Notes under the pieces: generated by a model
Databases searched by the model: none
What the model was told of the DNA's origin: nothing
Seen by the model: the letters and a program-made list of their open reading frames with translations, nothing else
Assembly (NCBI GenBank): GCA_036260255.1
Contig: DATAAF010000107.1
Span: 52,143 to 116,142 of the forward strand
Source of the DNA: DASZJY01 sp036260255
Lineage (GTDB): Bacteria > Actinomycetota > Acidimicrobiia > Acidimicrobiales > AC-14
Reading direction: 5' to 3'
DNA: 64,000 bases
Translations under genes and position numbers: made by a program
Shown here: one piece after another, positions 20,178-28,107 of the stretch
Layout of the letters: each line of letters opens with the position of its first letter
Numbering within the stretch: the first letter of the stretch is position 1

Positions 20178-20917
20178 AGGTAGGGGTCCGGGGGGCCCTG
20201 GAAGAGGTTGGCCGCGGTCAGCGGGGGCGCCACCGTCGTGCGGTTGTCGGGCGGGACCAGCGTCAGGTAGAGACTCCCGCCGCCCGCCGTCGAGGCCGCC
20301 AGGGCGATCTTCTGGGCGGCCGGGAGGGGGACGGCGAACGTCACCAGGTTGCTCTTGTCGTCGGGCGGGCTCGTCGGTGGCGGGTCGCCGGAGGGCGCGA
20401 CGGCCTGGCCCCCGACGGCGATCACGTCGACGTTCTGGAAGAGCGTCTTGGTGCTGTCGGCGGTGACGACCATGATGTTCACCCGGTCACCGGGGCGAAC
20501 CAGGTTCGCCACTCCACGGACCGGCTCGACCTGAACCGAGATGGCGACCTGACCGTCGGGGATCTGCTGGGCGAAGGCCGACCCGCCCCTCGTGGCCGAG
20601 AAGTACTCCTGGGCAAGGATCTGTCCGGCGAGGAGGTTCGTCGAGGCGGTCTTTCCGCGGATGGCTTCGAGGTCCGTGACCGCGTTGGTGGGACGGAACT
20701 TCGATGGAACGGTGTCGGCGCCGATCCGTCCCTCGGCCATGGCCCGGTCGGCCGGCGTCCCCTGCCGTATCTCGCTCTTGACCACGAACACGCGGGCCAG
20801 GCGGGCGCCCTCGAAGGCGGCTCGCTCCACCCTGCCCAAGTAGCCCCAGACCGCCAGCGCGGCCACACCTCCCACCAACAGCGCCGCCACCACGATGGGC
20901 GCCCGTCGGTTTCCCAC
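20174..20917 (-). CDS. cpaB: CpaB/RcpC-like Flp pilus assembly protein
   Basis: 247 residues from GTG 20917, fixed by GGAGGGG about 7 nt upstream. One N-terminal membrane helix (APIVVAALLVGGVAALAVWGYL) precedes an SAF-type domain and the CpaB core, containing GQVAISVQVEPVRGVANLVRPGDRVNIMV, the characteristic signature of the family. It is thought to act in the periplasm or cell wall in pilus export, perhaps binding peptidoglycan. First gene of the minus-strand tad operon. Confidence 0.88.
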   Translation of the reverse strand: MGNRRAPIVVAALLVGGVAALAVWGYLGRVERAAFEGARLARVFVVKSEIRQGTPADRAMAEGRIGADTVPSKFRPTNAVTDLEAIRGKTASTNLLAGQILAQEYFSATRGGSAFAQQIPDGQVAISVQVEPVRGVANLVRPGDRVNIMVVTADSTKTLFQNVDVIAVGGQAVAPSGDPPPTSPPDDKSNLVTFAVPLPAAQKIALAASTAGGGSLYLTLVPPDNRTTVAPPLTAANLFQGPPDPYL

Positions 20918-20940
20918 GCCAGCCCCTCCGGAGAACTCGC

Positions 20941-20968
20941 TTGACTCGGACGAGACTCCCGATATACC
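20941..20968 (+). promoter_or_regulatory. Probable promoter of the tadE-tadG arm
   Basis: TTGACT (20941-20946) and TATACC (20963-20968) are 16 bp apart, about 40 nt upstream of the first tadE start. The 90-bp gap between the divergent pilus arms also holds, on the minus strand, a TATATC preceded after 16 bp by TGTACA, so the two promoters may overlap face to face. Confidence 0.45.
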
Positions 20969-21007
20969 CGAACAAGATAAACTGTACACCAGGACCGAGG
21001 AGGAGGC

Positions 21008-21496
21008 ATGCCCGAAGGCCGCGGAGACGTACGCCGGCGGTCACACGAGCGGGGAAGCGCGATCGTCGAGCTCGCTCTGGTCCTGCCGCTTCTCGCCTTG
21101 CTGGTGCTAGGCACGGTCGACCTCGGCCGGGTGTTTCGCCTCCAGAGCCGCCTGACCAACTCGGCCCGGGAAGGCGGCGTGTTCGCCCAGTTCCGCCCGG
21201 GAAGCGTGGACGCCGGCTGCGACGGCGGGCAGAGCATCGTCGACCGGGTGCTCGACGAGGACGCCGGGCTGGCGACGCTCCCCGGGTTCGACATCGAGGT
21301 CCTCGAGAAGGACGCGGCGACCGGCGGCGTCACCCCTTATGGGGGCTGCGCGACGTCGTCGGCCAGCCCGGCTCCGGGCGACGTGATCGTCGTCCGAGTG
21401 CGGGCCAGCTTCTCCCCGCTGACCCCTTTGCTCTCGGCGCTGATCGGGTCGACCGTCACCCTGACCGGGCGGCAGGAAGTAGTGGTGCAGGGATGA
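21008..21496 (+). CDS. tadE: TadE-like pseudopilin 1
   Basis: 162 residues; start set by GAGGAGG 4 nt upstream. The basic N-terminus runs into ERGSAIVELALVLPLLALLVLGTVDLGRVF, the TadE signature with Glu near the beginning of the hydrophobic helix where the prepilin peptidase cleaves. The exported part has two Cys residues (AGCDGG, GGCATS) likely to be disulfide bonded. Minor pseudopilin of the Tad pilus. It overlaps the next gene by ATGA. Confidence 0.85.
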   Translation: MPEGRGDVRRRSHERGSAIVELALVLPLLALLVLGTVDLGRVFRLQSRLTNSAREGGVFAQFRPGSVDAGCDGGQSIVDRVLDEDAGLATLPGFDIEVLEKDAATGGVTPYGGCATSSASPAPGDVIVVRVRASFSPLTPLLSALIGSTVTLTGRQEVVVQG

Positions 21497-21948
21497 GATC
21501 ACCGGTGGCGGGAGAACGCGGCGCGACGCTCGTCGAGGCGGCGCTGGTGATGCCGCTGCTGTTCCTCCTCGTCTTCGGCCTGATCGACCTGGGCCTGTGG
21601 GTCTTCGACTCCACGCAGGCGACGGCCGCCGCCCGCGACGGTGCACGGGTCGCCATCCTCGACTACCGGGCCGCCGATGTGCCGGGTAGCGCAGACCGGG
21701 CCAGCGTGCAGACAGCGGCGAGCCGGCACATCGACGTCTCCGGCCCGGCGGTCGCCGTCCGTTGCCTGCGGGGCGACGCCTCGCTGGCCTGCGACCAGGC
21801 GCTGCCCGGCGAGGACCGGATCGAAGTGACCGTCTCCTGGGAACGGGAGACCTTGACGTTCGTCGGGGACCTGTTCGGTGCGTCCGCTCGTCAGGTCTCT
21901 GCGACATCGGCGATGGGCATCACCGGCCGCGCCGTGGCGGAGCGCTGA
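21493..21948 (+). CDS. TadE/TadF-like pseudopilin 2
   Basis: 151 residues, ATG overlapping the previous stop. N-terminal ERGATLVEAALVMPLLFLLVFGLIDLGLWVF again gives the TadE helix with Glu at the processing position, followed by a region with two Cys (VRCLRG, LACDQ). A second TadE-like gene next to the first commonly fills the TadF role. The two copies are clearly related but diverged beyond the helix, so this is an old duplication or two functional subtypes. Confidence 0.82.
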   Translation: MRSPVAGERGATLVEAALVMPLLFLLVFGLIDLGLWVFDSTQATAAARDGARVAILDYRAADVPGSADRASVQTAASRHIDVSGPAVAVRCLRGDASLACDQALPGEDRIEVTVSWERETLTFVGDLFGASARQVSATSAMGITGRAVAER

Positions 21949-21953
21949 TCGGC

Positions 21954-22979
21954 GTGAACTCACGGAGCAGGAACGAGTCGGGCGTGGTCATGGTCCTCGT
22001 CGCCCTCCTCGTCGTCGCCATGCTCGCCATCGCCGCCATCGTGATCGACGGCGGGCAGGCCTTCGCCGATCGCCGACGCATGCAGAACGCCGCCGACGCC
22101 GCCGCCTTTGCGGGGGCTCGAGTGCTGCACCAAGTGCGGTTCGCATCGAGCACGACCGACCTCGCCGCCGCCGTCCGTGCGGTGGCCGCCGACAACGATG
22201 CCGATCCCGGCCTCGTCACCTGCCAGGTCATCGACGGGGCCGGCTCGGGCGTGGCGCCGTGCTCGCCGAACAGTGCCTGGGCCTCGCGCCGCGATGCGGC
22301 CGGCGTGCGGGTCACCACCGAGGTGTCGCGGAGCACGGTGTTCGGTCGGGTGGCCGGAGTCTCGGAGATGAGCGCGTCCGCCTCGGCTGCCGCGGTGCTC
22401 GACAACCTCGTCGCCGCCCGGTCTCCGTGGATGGTCTGCGGCAACCCGCGCCTTCCGGGGGGCTTCGACCTCATCGACCCCACCACCCGCGCCCTGCGCG
22501 GCGATGCCGTCCTCCGGAAGCTCTACGGAGAGCGGGGCAGCGCCCTACCCGATGCCCGCGGCATCCCGATCGGCGGCAGGACGGCGGCGACGTGCGGTCT
22601 CAGCCCGAGCTGGAACGGGATCGTGGATCCCGCCAGCCAGCCGGTCCGACTCGGCCAGTTCGCCCTCGCCGATCGAGGCAAACAGGTCGGGCGGTACCAA
22701 TACGACGACATCCTGGCCGGAGTCGGAGGATGTCCTGAGAACTTCGCCGATGGCGAGGTGACCCGATGTCTGGCCCTCGTCCCGGTCTTCGACGAGGTCG
22801 ACGCGGACGCCCACACCGCCCACATCGCGGCGTGGGCGGTGTGGCGCATCCGCTACGACCAGCAGGGGGCTGTGAAGTACTGGGGACAGTTCGTGTCGGC
22901 GGGGCTGGCGCGCGCCGGCCCCACGAGCCGTGAGCCCTTGTTCGGCGGGTCGACTCTCGTCGTGAGACTCACTGAATGA
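21954..22979 (+). CDS. TadG-like pilus-associated protein
   Basis: 341 residues from GTG 21954, 5 nt after the preceding stop. The N-terminal ESGVVMVLVALLVVAMLAIAAIVIDGGQAFADRRRMQNAADAAAFAGAR region is the TadG-like domain (helix followed by a conserved DxGxxxxxRRxxQxAADAAALAGA pattern). The long exported part has several paired cysteines and no VWA motif. TadG proteins are thought to anchor or decorate the pilus. A membrane or wall-linked surface protein is the safest reading. Confidence 0.8.
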   Translation: MNSRSRNESGVVMVLVALLVVAMLAIAAIVIDGGQAFADRRRMQNAADAAAFAGARVLHQVRFASSTTDLAAAVRAVAADNDADPGLVTCQVIDGAGSGVAPCSPNSAWASRRDAAGVRVTTEVSRSTVFGRVAGVSEMSASASAAAVLDNLVAARSPWMVCGNPRLPGGFDLIDPTTRALRGDAVLRKLYGERGSALPDARGIPIGGRTAATCGLSPSWNGIVDPASQPVRLGQFALADRGKQVGRYQYDDILAGVGGCPENFADGEVTRCLALVPVFDEVDADAHTAHIAAWAVWRIRYDQQGAVKYWGQFVSAGLARAGPTSREPLFGGSTLVVRLTE

Positions 22980-23007
22980 CAACGGCGCCGAAACCGGGGA
23001 GGAAGAC

Positions 23008-23400
23008 ATGAGCACCGTGACCAACGGTTCCGACCAACCGCGTACCGCGGTGGTCTGCGACGACGATCCGGTCGTGCGCCGGATCGTCAGCGCCGTCCTA
23101 CAGCGGTCCGGCTACTCGCGGGTCGAGCAGACGGAGTTTGCGTCCGAAGCGGTCGACCTGGCCCAGTCCCTCCAGCCGGACGTCATCGTGCTCGACCTCA
23201 CCCTCGAGGGGGAGTCCGGTTTGGAGGTCATCCCGGAGCTGCGCGCCATCGCGCCCGACAGTCGCATCGTCGTGTACTCGGGCACCGAGGCGATGAAGGT
23301 CCCGGCCCGCCGTGCGGGCGCCCACGCCGTTCTCAGCAAGGTCAGCATGGCCAGCGTCAGCGACCTCGAGCGGGCGGTGACCGAGGGGGCGCCATCCTGA
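23008..23400 (+). CDS. Single-domain response regulator (CheY-like)
   Basis: 130 residues preceded by GGGGAGG 5 nt upstream. It is a bare receiver: acidic pocket DDD near residue 19, phosphoacceptor Asp in VIVLDLTLEGESG, YSG switch Ser and LSKVS Lys. There is no output domain. It ends the tadE-tadG arm 28 nt after the TadG-like stop, and the hybrid kinase with an Hpt domain ends the other arm, so it is the natural acceptor of the Hpt phosphoryl group (inference). It could act by protein-protein contact with TadZ or TadA. Confidence 0.85.
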   Translation: MSTVTNGSDQPRTAVVCDDDPVVRRIVSAVLQRSGYSRVEQTEFASEAVDLAQSLQPDVIVLDLTLEGESGLEVIPELRAIAPDSRIVVYSGTEAMKVPARRAGAHAVLSKVSMASVSDLERAVTEGAPS

Positions 23401-23431
23401 TGGCCAGGGGGCCCGCCAGCGGTCGAGCCGG

Positions 23432-23704
23432 TCAGTCGTCGCCGAACTCGAACATCTCGCTCAGCCAGCGCTTCTTCCGCGGGGACCGGGGGCGGCCGTA
23501 CTCCCGGTCGTAGTGGCGCTCACGGTCGTCGTCGCGCTCGCGGAAGCGGTCGTACTCGCCCTGCCACTCGTCGTCGTCCCGCCGGAGCAGCTTGTCGAGC
23601 TCCCCGCGGTCGAGCCACACCCCGCGGCAGTTGGGGCAGTAGTCGATCTCCACGCCCTGCCGCTCGGTCATCATGAGGGTTGCACCGTCCACCGGGCACT
23701 GCAT
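23432..23704 (-). CDS. zf-TFIIB zinc-ribbon protein
   Basis: 90 residues starting MQCPVDGATLMMTERQGVEI. The pattern CPVDG...YCPNCRGVWLDRGELDKL is the zf-TFIIB domain, with C3 and the CPNC pair as zinc ligands. The C-terminal half is a highly charged Asp/Arg/Glu stretch ending KKRWLSEMFEFGDD. Such proteins are widespread and unassigned in function; the domain usually sits alone or on a membrane protein. The start is taken at the ATG opening the zinc ribbon; a longer form would add 20 residues. Confidence 0.75.
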   Translation of the reverse strand: MQCPVDGATLMMTERQGVEIDYCPNCRGVWLDRGELDKLLRRDDDEWQGEYDRFRERDDDRERHYDREYGRPRSPRKKRWLSEMFEFGDD

Positions 23705-23751
23705 GGCCCGGACTGTAACGCGGCGGTCGCTCACGTGGACCGTCGCGGGCG

Positions 23752-24612
23752 ATGACGACCACAATGCTTGCCCTTCCCTTCGAGCCGCCGGTGGACCCTC
23801 GGGACGACCGGCTGCTCGCTCCGACCCGGTGGACGGCCCGGGCGGTGATCCCGGTGCTGCTCGCCGCCTTCGTGATCCTCTACGGGTTCCCCGGCGACAC
23901 CATGCGGCTCTGGAGCTGGATGATCTGCCCGGAGATGAACGCCCTCCTGATGGGCGGGGGCTACCTGGCCGGCGCCTACTTCTTCACGAGGGTCGCCCGG
24001 GCCAGGGAGTGGCATCGCGTCGGCGTCGGGTTCGTCGCCGTCACCGTGTTCTCGACGCTGCTGATGATCGCAACCGTCCTCCACTGGAGCGGGTTCAACC
24101 ACGACCATGTGTCGTTCTGGGCGTGGCTCGGGTTGTACGGGTCGACGCCGGTGCTGCTCCCGGTGCTGTGGCGCAAGAACCAGCGCACCGATCCGGGCCG
24201 CCCCTCGTCGCCCGACGCACGGATCCCGCGGCCCGTCCGGGTCGCCGCCGGCATCGGCGGCGGCCTCCAGCTGGCGTTCGCCCTGGCCATCTTCGTGTGG
24301 CCTCACCTGATCGAGGGCGTGTGGCCGTGGGAGATGGAGCCGGCCACCACCCGGGCGCTCAGCGCCTTCACCGCCTTCCCCGCGGTCACCTGGCTGTGGT
24401 TCCTGTTCGACGAGCGCTGGAGCAGCTTCCGCATCACCCAACAGGTGGCGACCATCGGGCTGGCGCTCATCGGGTTGGGGGCGATCCGGGCCCGTGGCGA
24501 GTTCACCACCGACGGTTGGGCGACGCCGCTCTACGCCGTCGCCCTCGTGGTCGCCCTCGTCCTCAACATCACCCTGTACGTGGCCATGGAGCGGCGGGCC
24601 CGAGCCGCCTGA
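23752..24612 (+). CDS. Polytopic membrane protein of unknown function
   Basis: 286 residues with about seven hydrophobic segments (near 32-47, 62-80, 92-112, 121-140, 165-183, 203-222, 230-285). WSWMICPEMNALLMGGGYLAGAYFF and FPAVTWLWFLFDE stand out for tryptophan content, and a His-rich loop SGFNHDHVSFWAWLG may bind metal. I do not recognise the family. Transcribed divergently from the zinc-ribbon gene; its stop is followed after 8 nt by a GCAACC/GGTTGC hairpin related to the repeat described at 24690. Confidence 0.65.
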   Translation: MTTTMLALPFEPPVDPRDDRLLAPTRWTARAVIPVLLAAFVILYGFPGDTMRLWSWMICPEMNALLMGGGYLAGAYFFTRVARAREWHRVGVGFVAVTVFSTLLMIATVLHWSGFNHDHVSFWAWLGLYGSTPVLLPVLWRKNQRTDPGRPSSPDARIPRPVRVAAGIGGGLQLAFALAIFVWPHLIEGVWPWEMEPATTRALSAFTAFPAVTWLWFLFDERWSSFRITQQVATIGLALIGLGAIRARGEFTTDGWATPLYAVALVVALVLNITLYVAMERRARAA

Positions 24613-24620
24613 CGCCCCGA

Positions 24621-24635
24621 GCAACCTCCGGTTGC
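24621..24635. repeat. Stray copy of hairpin B of the 3' repeat
   Basis: GCAACCTCCGGTTGC, a perfect 6-bp stem with a 3-nt loop, flanked by CCGA and GAGGCG exactly as in the copy at 24757-24771. It stands 8 nt after the stop of the membrane-protein gene but without the rest of the element. Another hairpin, GCCGCC-GCA-GGCGGC (24664-24678), follows. It may come from a partial duplication. Confidence 0.6.
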
Positions 24636-24689
24636 GAGGCGGAGGCTCCCGGCGGCCGCCCGTGCCGCCGCAGGCGGCCCCCCGGCTGC

Positions 24690-24781
24690 CGGCGGAAAGG
24701 AACGGCGGAGGGCGATCCGGCTCCGCCGGTCGCCCGGAGCGCGATCAACTCGCCGAGCAACCTCCGGTTGCGAGGCGAAGG
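24690..24781 (-). repeat. 3'-adjacent two-hairpin repeat, copy 1
   Basis: Read on the minus strand, the element starts right after the TGA of the reductase gene: 10 nt, hairpin B GCAACC-GGA-GGTTGC (24771-24757), the link TCGGCGAGTTGATCGCGCT, hairpin A (24734-24711; GGCGACCGGC-GGA-GCCGG-A-TCGCC) and then CCTCCGCCGTTCCTTTCC. Copies 2 (35181-35276) and 3 (55194-55280) share this order. Could be a transcription terminator, an RNA-stability element or a REP-like extragenic palindrome. Confidence 0.7.
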
Positions 24782-25528
24782 TCACCGGTGCTCGGGGTTC
24801 GGGAAGTCCCAGCGGCAGCCGGCGTCCCACTCCGAACGCTGGTTGCCGTGGGCGGGGATGCCGCCGGCGTCTTTGATCATGCGGGCGAGGTGGAGGAGGT
24901 TCCAGGTCATGAACGTGGTGTTCCGGTTGGTGAAGTCGTTGTCGGGGCCGCCCGAGCCGGGGTCGAGGTAGGAGGGCCCGGGGCCGGCCTCGCCGATCCA
25001 GCCGGCGTCGGCCTGCGGCGGGACCACGAAGCCCAGGTGCTGGAGGGCGTAGAGGACGCTCATCGAGCAGTGCTTGACGCCGTCCTCGTTCCCCGTCACC
25101 AGGCAGCCGCCGACCCGGCCGTAGTAGGCGTACTGGCCAGCGGGGTTCAGGAGGCTCGAGTTCCCGTAGAGCCGCTCGATGACCCGGGTGCAGACCGAGG
25201 ACTTCTCCCCCAGCCAGATCGGCGTGCACAGGACGAGGATGTCCGACGCCATCACCTGCTCGAACAGGACGGGCCACGCGTCCGTCGTCCAGCCGTGCTC
25301 GGTCATGTCCGGCCACACGCCGGTGGCGAGGTCCAGGTCGACCGCCCGCACCAGGTCGACGGTGACGCCGTTCCTCCGCATGATCTCGACGGAGATGGCG
25401 GCCAGGCCCTCGGTGTGGGAGAGCTCCGGGGAGCGTTTGAGCGTGCAGCTGATGAACAGCGCACGCAGGTCGGAGAAGTCCCACCGGCTCTGCTGGCCTA
25501 GCGCCGCCTGCTTCTCGGTCAGCGCCAC
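24782..25528 (-). CDS. Flavodoxin-fold NAD(P)H-dependent reductase
   Basis: 248 residues. DLRALFISCTLKRSPELSHTEGLA provides the phosphate-binding loop at the start of an NADPH-dependent FMN reductase/flavodoxin fold, and LVLCTPIWLGEKSS with VTGNEDGVKHCSMSVLYALQHLGF are the second and third FMN-contacting segments. It probably reduces quinones or flavins with NAD(P)H. The gene stands alone between the ECF sigma cluster (same strand, upstream) and a convergent membrane-protein gene, and the repeat element begins 10 nt after its stop. Confidence 0.8.
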   Translation of the reverse strand: MALTEKQAALGQQSRWDFSDLRALFISCTLKRSPELSHTEGLAAISVEIMRRNGVTVDLVRAVDLDLATGVWPDMTEHGWTTDAWPVLFEQVMASDILVLCTPIWLGEKSSVCTRVIERLYGNSSLLNPAGQYAYYGRVGGCLVTGNEDGVKHCSMSVLYALQHLGFVVPPQADAGWIGEAGPGPSYLDPGSGGPDNDFTNRNTTFMTWNLLHLARMIKDAGGIPAHGNQRSEWDAGCRWDFPNPEHR

Positions 25529-25548
25529 GTTGGTTGCTCCTCTCGGCT

Positions 25549-25803
25549 TCAGTCGGCTCGCCAGCGGCGGTACAGCGCCACCAGCTCGTCTTGGACCTCG
25601 GGGGCGAGCTCCTCGGGCTCGATGCGACCCAGGATTTCGAGGGTCTTGCGCATCTGGGCGAGGTACTCGCGGCAGTGGGGGCAGCCGGCGAGGTGGGCCT
25701 CGAACCGCGCCCGCTCCCGGGCGGCCATGGTGCCCTCGAGGTAGTCGGTGACGACCTCGACGACCTGCCTGCAGACCATGGCGCGGCGACGGCGGAGGAG
25801 CAC
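25549..25803 (-). CDS. zf-HC2 anti-sigma factor
   Basis: 84 residues from GTG 25803 (ATG 25779 is an alternative). The zinc-binding anti-sigma pattern is complete: C-x27-H-x3-C-x2-C in VCRQVVEVVTDYLEG and FEAHLAGCPHCREYL. No membrane segment follows, so this is a cytoplasmic anti-sigma factor, typically releasing its sigma factor on oxidation or zinc loss. It begins directly after the ECF sigma stop and must be its partner. Confidence 0.85.
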   Translation of the reverse strand: MLLRRRRAMVCRQVVEVVTDYLEGTMAARERARFEAHLAGCPHCREYLAQMRKTLEILGRIEPEELAPEVQDELVALYRRWRAD

Positions 25804-25806
25804 GGC

Positions 25807-26400
25807 TCAGCCCTTCCCCAGCTCGTCGTCGAGCATGCGGCGGACCCGCGACCGTCCCCGGTGCAGGAGGACCCGCTGGTTGCCGTCGCTGATGCCGAGC
25901 AGCTCGCAGACCTCGGCGGCGTCGATGCCCTCGATGTCACGAAGGGTCACGACCTGCCGCTGCTGCCAGGGCAGCTCGGCGATGCGGGCGCGGACCCGTT
26001 CGGCCAGGGCGCCGGCGGCGAGCCGGTCGTCGACGTCCTCGGGCCACGGCGTCGGCGGGTCGACCCAGGCGCCGTCCGAGCCGAACCGGGCCGGGTCCAC
26101 CGCCGGCACCCAGTCGGGCCGGCCCGGCGCCCGCCGCACCTCGCGGGAGCCGGCGCTGCGCGCCCGGTTCAGCAGGATGTGGAACAACCACGTCCGCAAC
26201 GACGAGCGTCCCTCGAAGCGCCCGACGCCCCGCACCACACCGAGCCACGTCTCCTGGACGACCTCCTCGGCGACGGCGCGGCTCGGGACCATCGTCTCAG
26301 CCATTCGCAGCAGCGACGTGTGGTAGCGGCGAACGAGCGTCTCGAACGCCTTCTCGTCTCCCGCCCGCAGACGCTCCACCAACGCGGTGTCGTCGTCCAC
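25807..26400 (-). CDS. ECF-family RNA polymerase sigma factor
   Basis: 197 residues. Region 2 (about 10-80: FETLVRRYHTSLLRMAETMV, then AEEVVQETWLGVVRGVGRFEGRSSLRTWLFHILLNRARS) and region 4 (about 135-195: RIAELPWQQRQVVTLRDIEGIDAAEVCELLGISDGNQRVLLHRGRSRVRR) are both intact. Region 3 is absent, as in all ECF factors. The linker is longer than usual, with a Pro-rich insert. The adjacent zf-HC2 gene indicates control by a redox-sensitive anti-sigma factor, and PrxQ/Bcp just upstream is a plausible target (inference). Confidence 0.92.
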   Translation of the reverse strand: MDDDTALVERLRAGDEKAFETLVRRYHTSLLRMAETMVPSRAVAEEVVQETWLGVVRGVGRFEGRSSLRTWLFHILLNRARSAGSREVRRAPGRPDWVPAVDPARFGSDGAWVDPPTPWPEDVDDRLAAGALAERVRARIAELPWQQRQVVTLRDIEGIDAAEVCELLGISDGNQRVLLHRGRSRVRRMLDDELGKG

Positions 26401-26477
26401 TTACCCGAGCGTAGTTGACCCCTGCGGAGGGCGGAGAGGCGTCCACTGAGATGCAGTCGGCCGCCCGGGCCGCACCG

Positions 26478-26936
26478 TTACAGCTCGGCCAGAACCTTGG
26501 CCGCGTGACCGTCGGCGCGGACGTTGTACCAGGCCTTGGCCACCTTGCCGTCCTCGTCGACGAGGAAGGTCGAGCGGATGACGCCGACCGTCTTGCGGCC
26601 GTACATCGTCTTCTCGCCCCAGGCGCCGTAGCGCTCGGTCACCGAGTGGTCGGCGTCGGTGAGCAGCGGGAACCGCAGGCCGTACTTCTCCCGGAACCGA
26701 GTGTGGCGGCTCGCGTCGTCGCGGGAGATCCCGACGACGGCCACGTCGGCGGTGGCGAAGGTGGCCAGGTTGTCGTTGAACTGGCAGGCCTCTTTGGTGC
26801 AGCCGGGCGTGTCGTCGGCCGAGTAGAAGTAGATGATCGCCCGCCGGCCGGCGAAGTCGGCGAGGGACACTGTGCGCCCGTCCTGGTCGGGCAGGCTGAA
26901 CGGCGGGGCGGGATCCCCCGGCTCGAGTCGCGGCAC
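26478..26936 (-). CDS. bcp: Thioredoxin-dependent peroxiredoxin, PrxQ/Bcp type
   Basis: 152 residues. Peroxidatic C46 and resolving C51 are in TPGCTKEACQF, five residues apart as in the alpha-helical PrxQ subtype. GISRDDASRHTRFREKYGLRFPLLTD and a conserved Arg in VIRSTFLVDEDG complete the active site. It reduces hydrogen and organic peroxides in the cytoplasm. Located just upstream of the ECF sigma gene on the same strand, and 4 nt after the carboxylate-amine ligase gene starts its run toward 26941. Confidence 0.92.
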   Translation of the reverse strand: MPRLEPGDPAPPFSLPDQDGRTVSLADFAGRRAIIYFYSADDTPGCTKEACQFNDNLATFATADVAVVGISRDDASRHTRFREKYGLRFPLLTDADHSVTERYGAWGEKTMYGRKTVGVIRSTFLVDEDGKVAKAWYNVRADGHAAKVLAEL

Positions 26937-26940
26937 GGCG

Positions 26941-28050
26941 TCAGCTTGCCACGGTCTCGGCGACGACCATGTCGACGATGTCGTCGAGCTCCTCCCGGCG
27001 GGCGAAGGCGCGCCGCTGCCGGGCGGCTCCTGTCCCGTCCCGGAGGACCGCTTCCACCAGCCCCTGCACGTGCTCCCAGTCGCCGGCGTCCTCGAGGACC
27101 GGGCGCAGGCGCACGAGGAGATCGCGCACGACCTCGGGCGCGGGCAGCGACCGCCCCTCCACCAGGTCGATGAGCTCCCCGTCCGTCCCGTACCGGGCGG
27201 CGCGCCACACCGCCGGTCGCAGCATCTCCGGGCGGACGTTGACGATGGGCCGAGCGGCCACCTCCTCGTCGCGCGCGGTGCGGGCGAGGGCCCGGAAGAG
27301 CCCGGCGACCATGACCGCCTCGTCGACCCGCAGGCACGCGTCGGTCACGCGGAACTCCAACGTGTCGAAGCGCGCCGACGGCCGGATGTCCCAGTAGATC
27401 CGGGCGGGGTCGTCGATCGCCCCCGTCTTCAGCATGAGCTCGACCAGCTCGTCGTACTCCCCCCGCGAGGCGAAGACGTCGGGCGTGCCCGCCAACGGCC
27501 ACCGGCGCCAGATCTCGGTGCGGAAGCTGGCATAGCCGGTGTCCTCGCCCAGCCAGAAAGGTGAGTTCACGGCGAGCGCGAGCACGGTGGGCAGCCAGGC
27601 CCGCACCCGGTTCATGACCCGCACGGCCATCTCGGCGTCGGCGATGCCGACGTGGACGTGGCACCCGCACACGAGCTGCTCGCGCGTCACCAGCTGGTAG
27701 TCCCGCTCGAGCCGGAGGTAGGCGGGCTTGGGTGTGACTCGGCTGTCGTCACCCGGCGCGAAGGGGTGGGTGCCGGCCGAGGCGATGCGGCAGCCGGCTC
27801 GTTCGGCCGCGTCGGCGAGCGTCTTCCGCAGGGCGAGGACCTGGTCGCGCAGCTCCGAGAGCGTCCGGCAGACGGCGGTGCCGGCCTCTACCTGCACCAG
27901 CTGGAGCTCGTGATCGACCTTGGCCTCCCCGTCGGCCCGGGCGTCGGCGAGCACGTCGTCGGCCCGGGGGACGAGCCGTCGGGTATCCGGATCGACGAGG
28001 AGGAACTCCTCCTCGACGCCGAGGGTGAAGTCGTCGCCCGACGGCACCAC
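26941..28050 (-). CDS. Carboxylate-amine ligase, YbdK/GCS2 family
   Basis: 369 residues from GTG 28050 (a second GTG follows at once). FTLGVEEEFLLVDPDTRRLV opens the glutamate-cysteine ligase family 2 fold; CGCHVHVGI and DIRPSARFDTLEFRVTDACLRVDEA hold the metal- and ATP-binding residues. These enzymes join an amino acid to a carboxylate with ATP; the family includes gamma-glutamylcysteine ligases but most members have undefined substrates. Its last codons are 4 nt from the peroxiredoxin start, so thiol metabolism and peroxide defence may be co-transcribed. Confidence 0.85.
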   Translation of the reverse strand: MVPSGDDFTLGVEEEFLLVDPDTRRLVPRADDVLADARADGEAKVDHELQLVQVEAGTAVCRTLSELRDQVLALRKTLADAAERAGCRIASAGTHPFAPGDDSRVTPKPAYLRLERDYQLVTREQLVCGCHVHVGIADAEMAVRVMNRVRAWLPTVLALAVNSPFWLGEDTGYASFRTEIWRRWPLAGTPDVFASRGEYDELVELMLKTGAIDDPARIYWDIRPSARFDTLEFRVTDACLRVDEAVMVAGLFRALARTARDEEVAARPIVNVRPEMLRPAVWRAARYGTDGELIDLVEGRSLPAPEVVRDLLVRLRPVLEDAGDWEHVQGLVEAVLRDGTGAARQRRAFARREELDDIVDMVVAETVAS

Positions 28051-28107
28051 AGCATCATTCCCCGCCCTCGGTGGGAGGAACCGGCCCGGCGACGTAGGGT
28101 GCGTCCG

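Noticed and set aside
24664..24678. GCCGCC-GCA-GGCGGC hairpin as part of the 3' repeat
   Set aside because: Not found in the other two copies; likely a local GC-rich hairpin.
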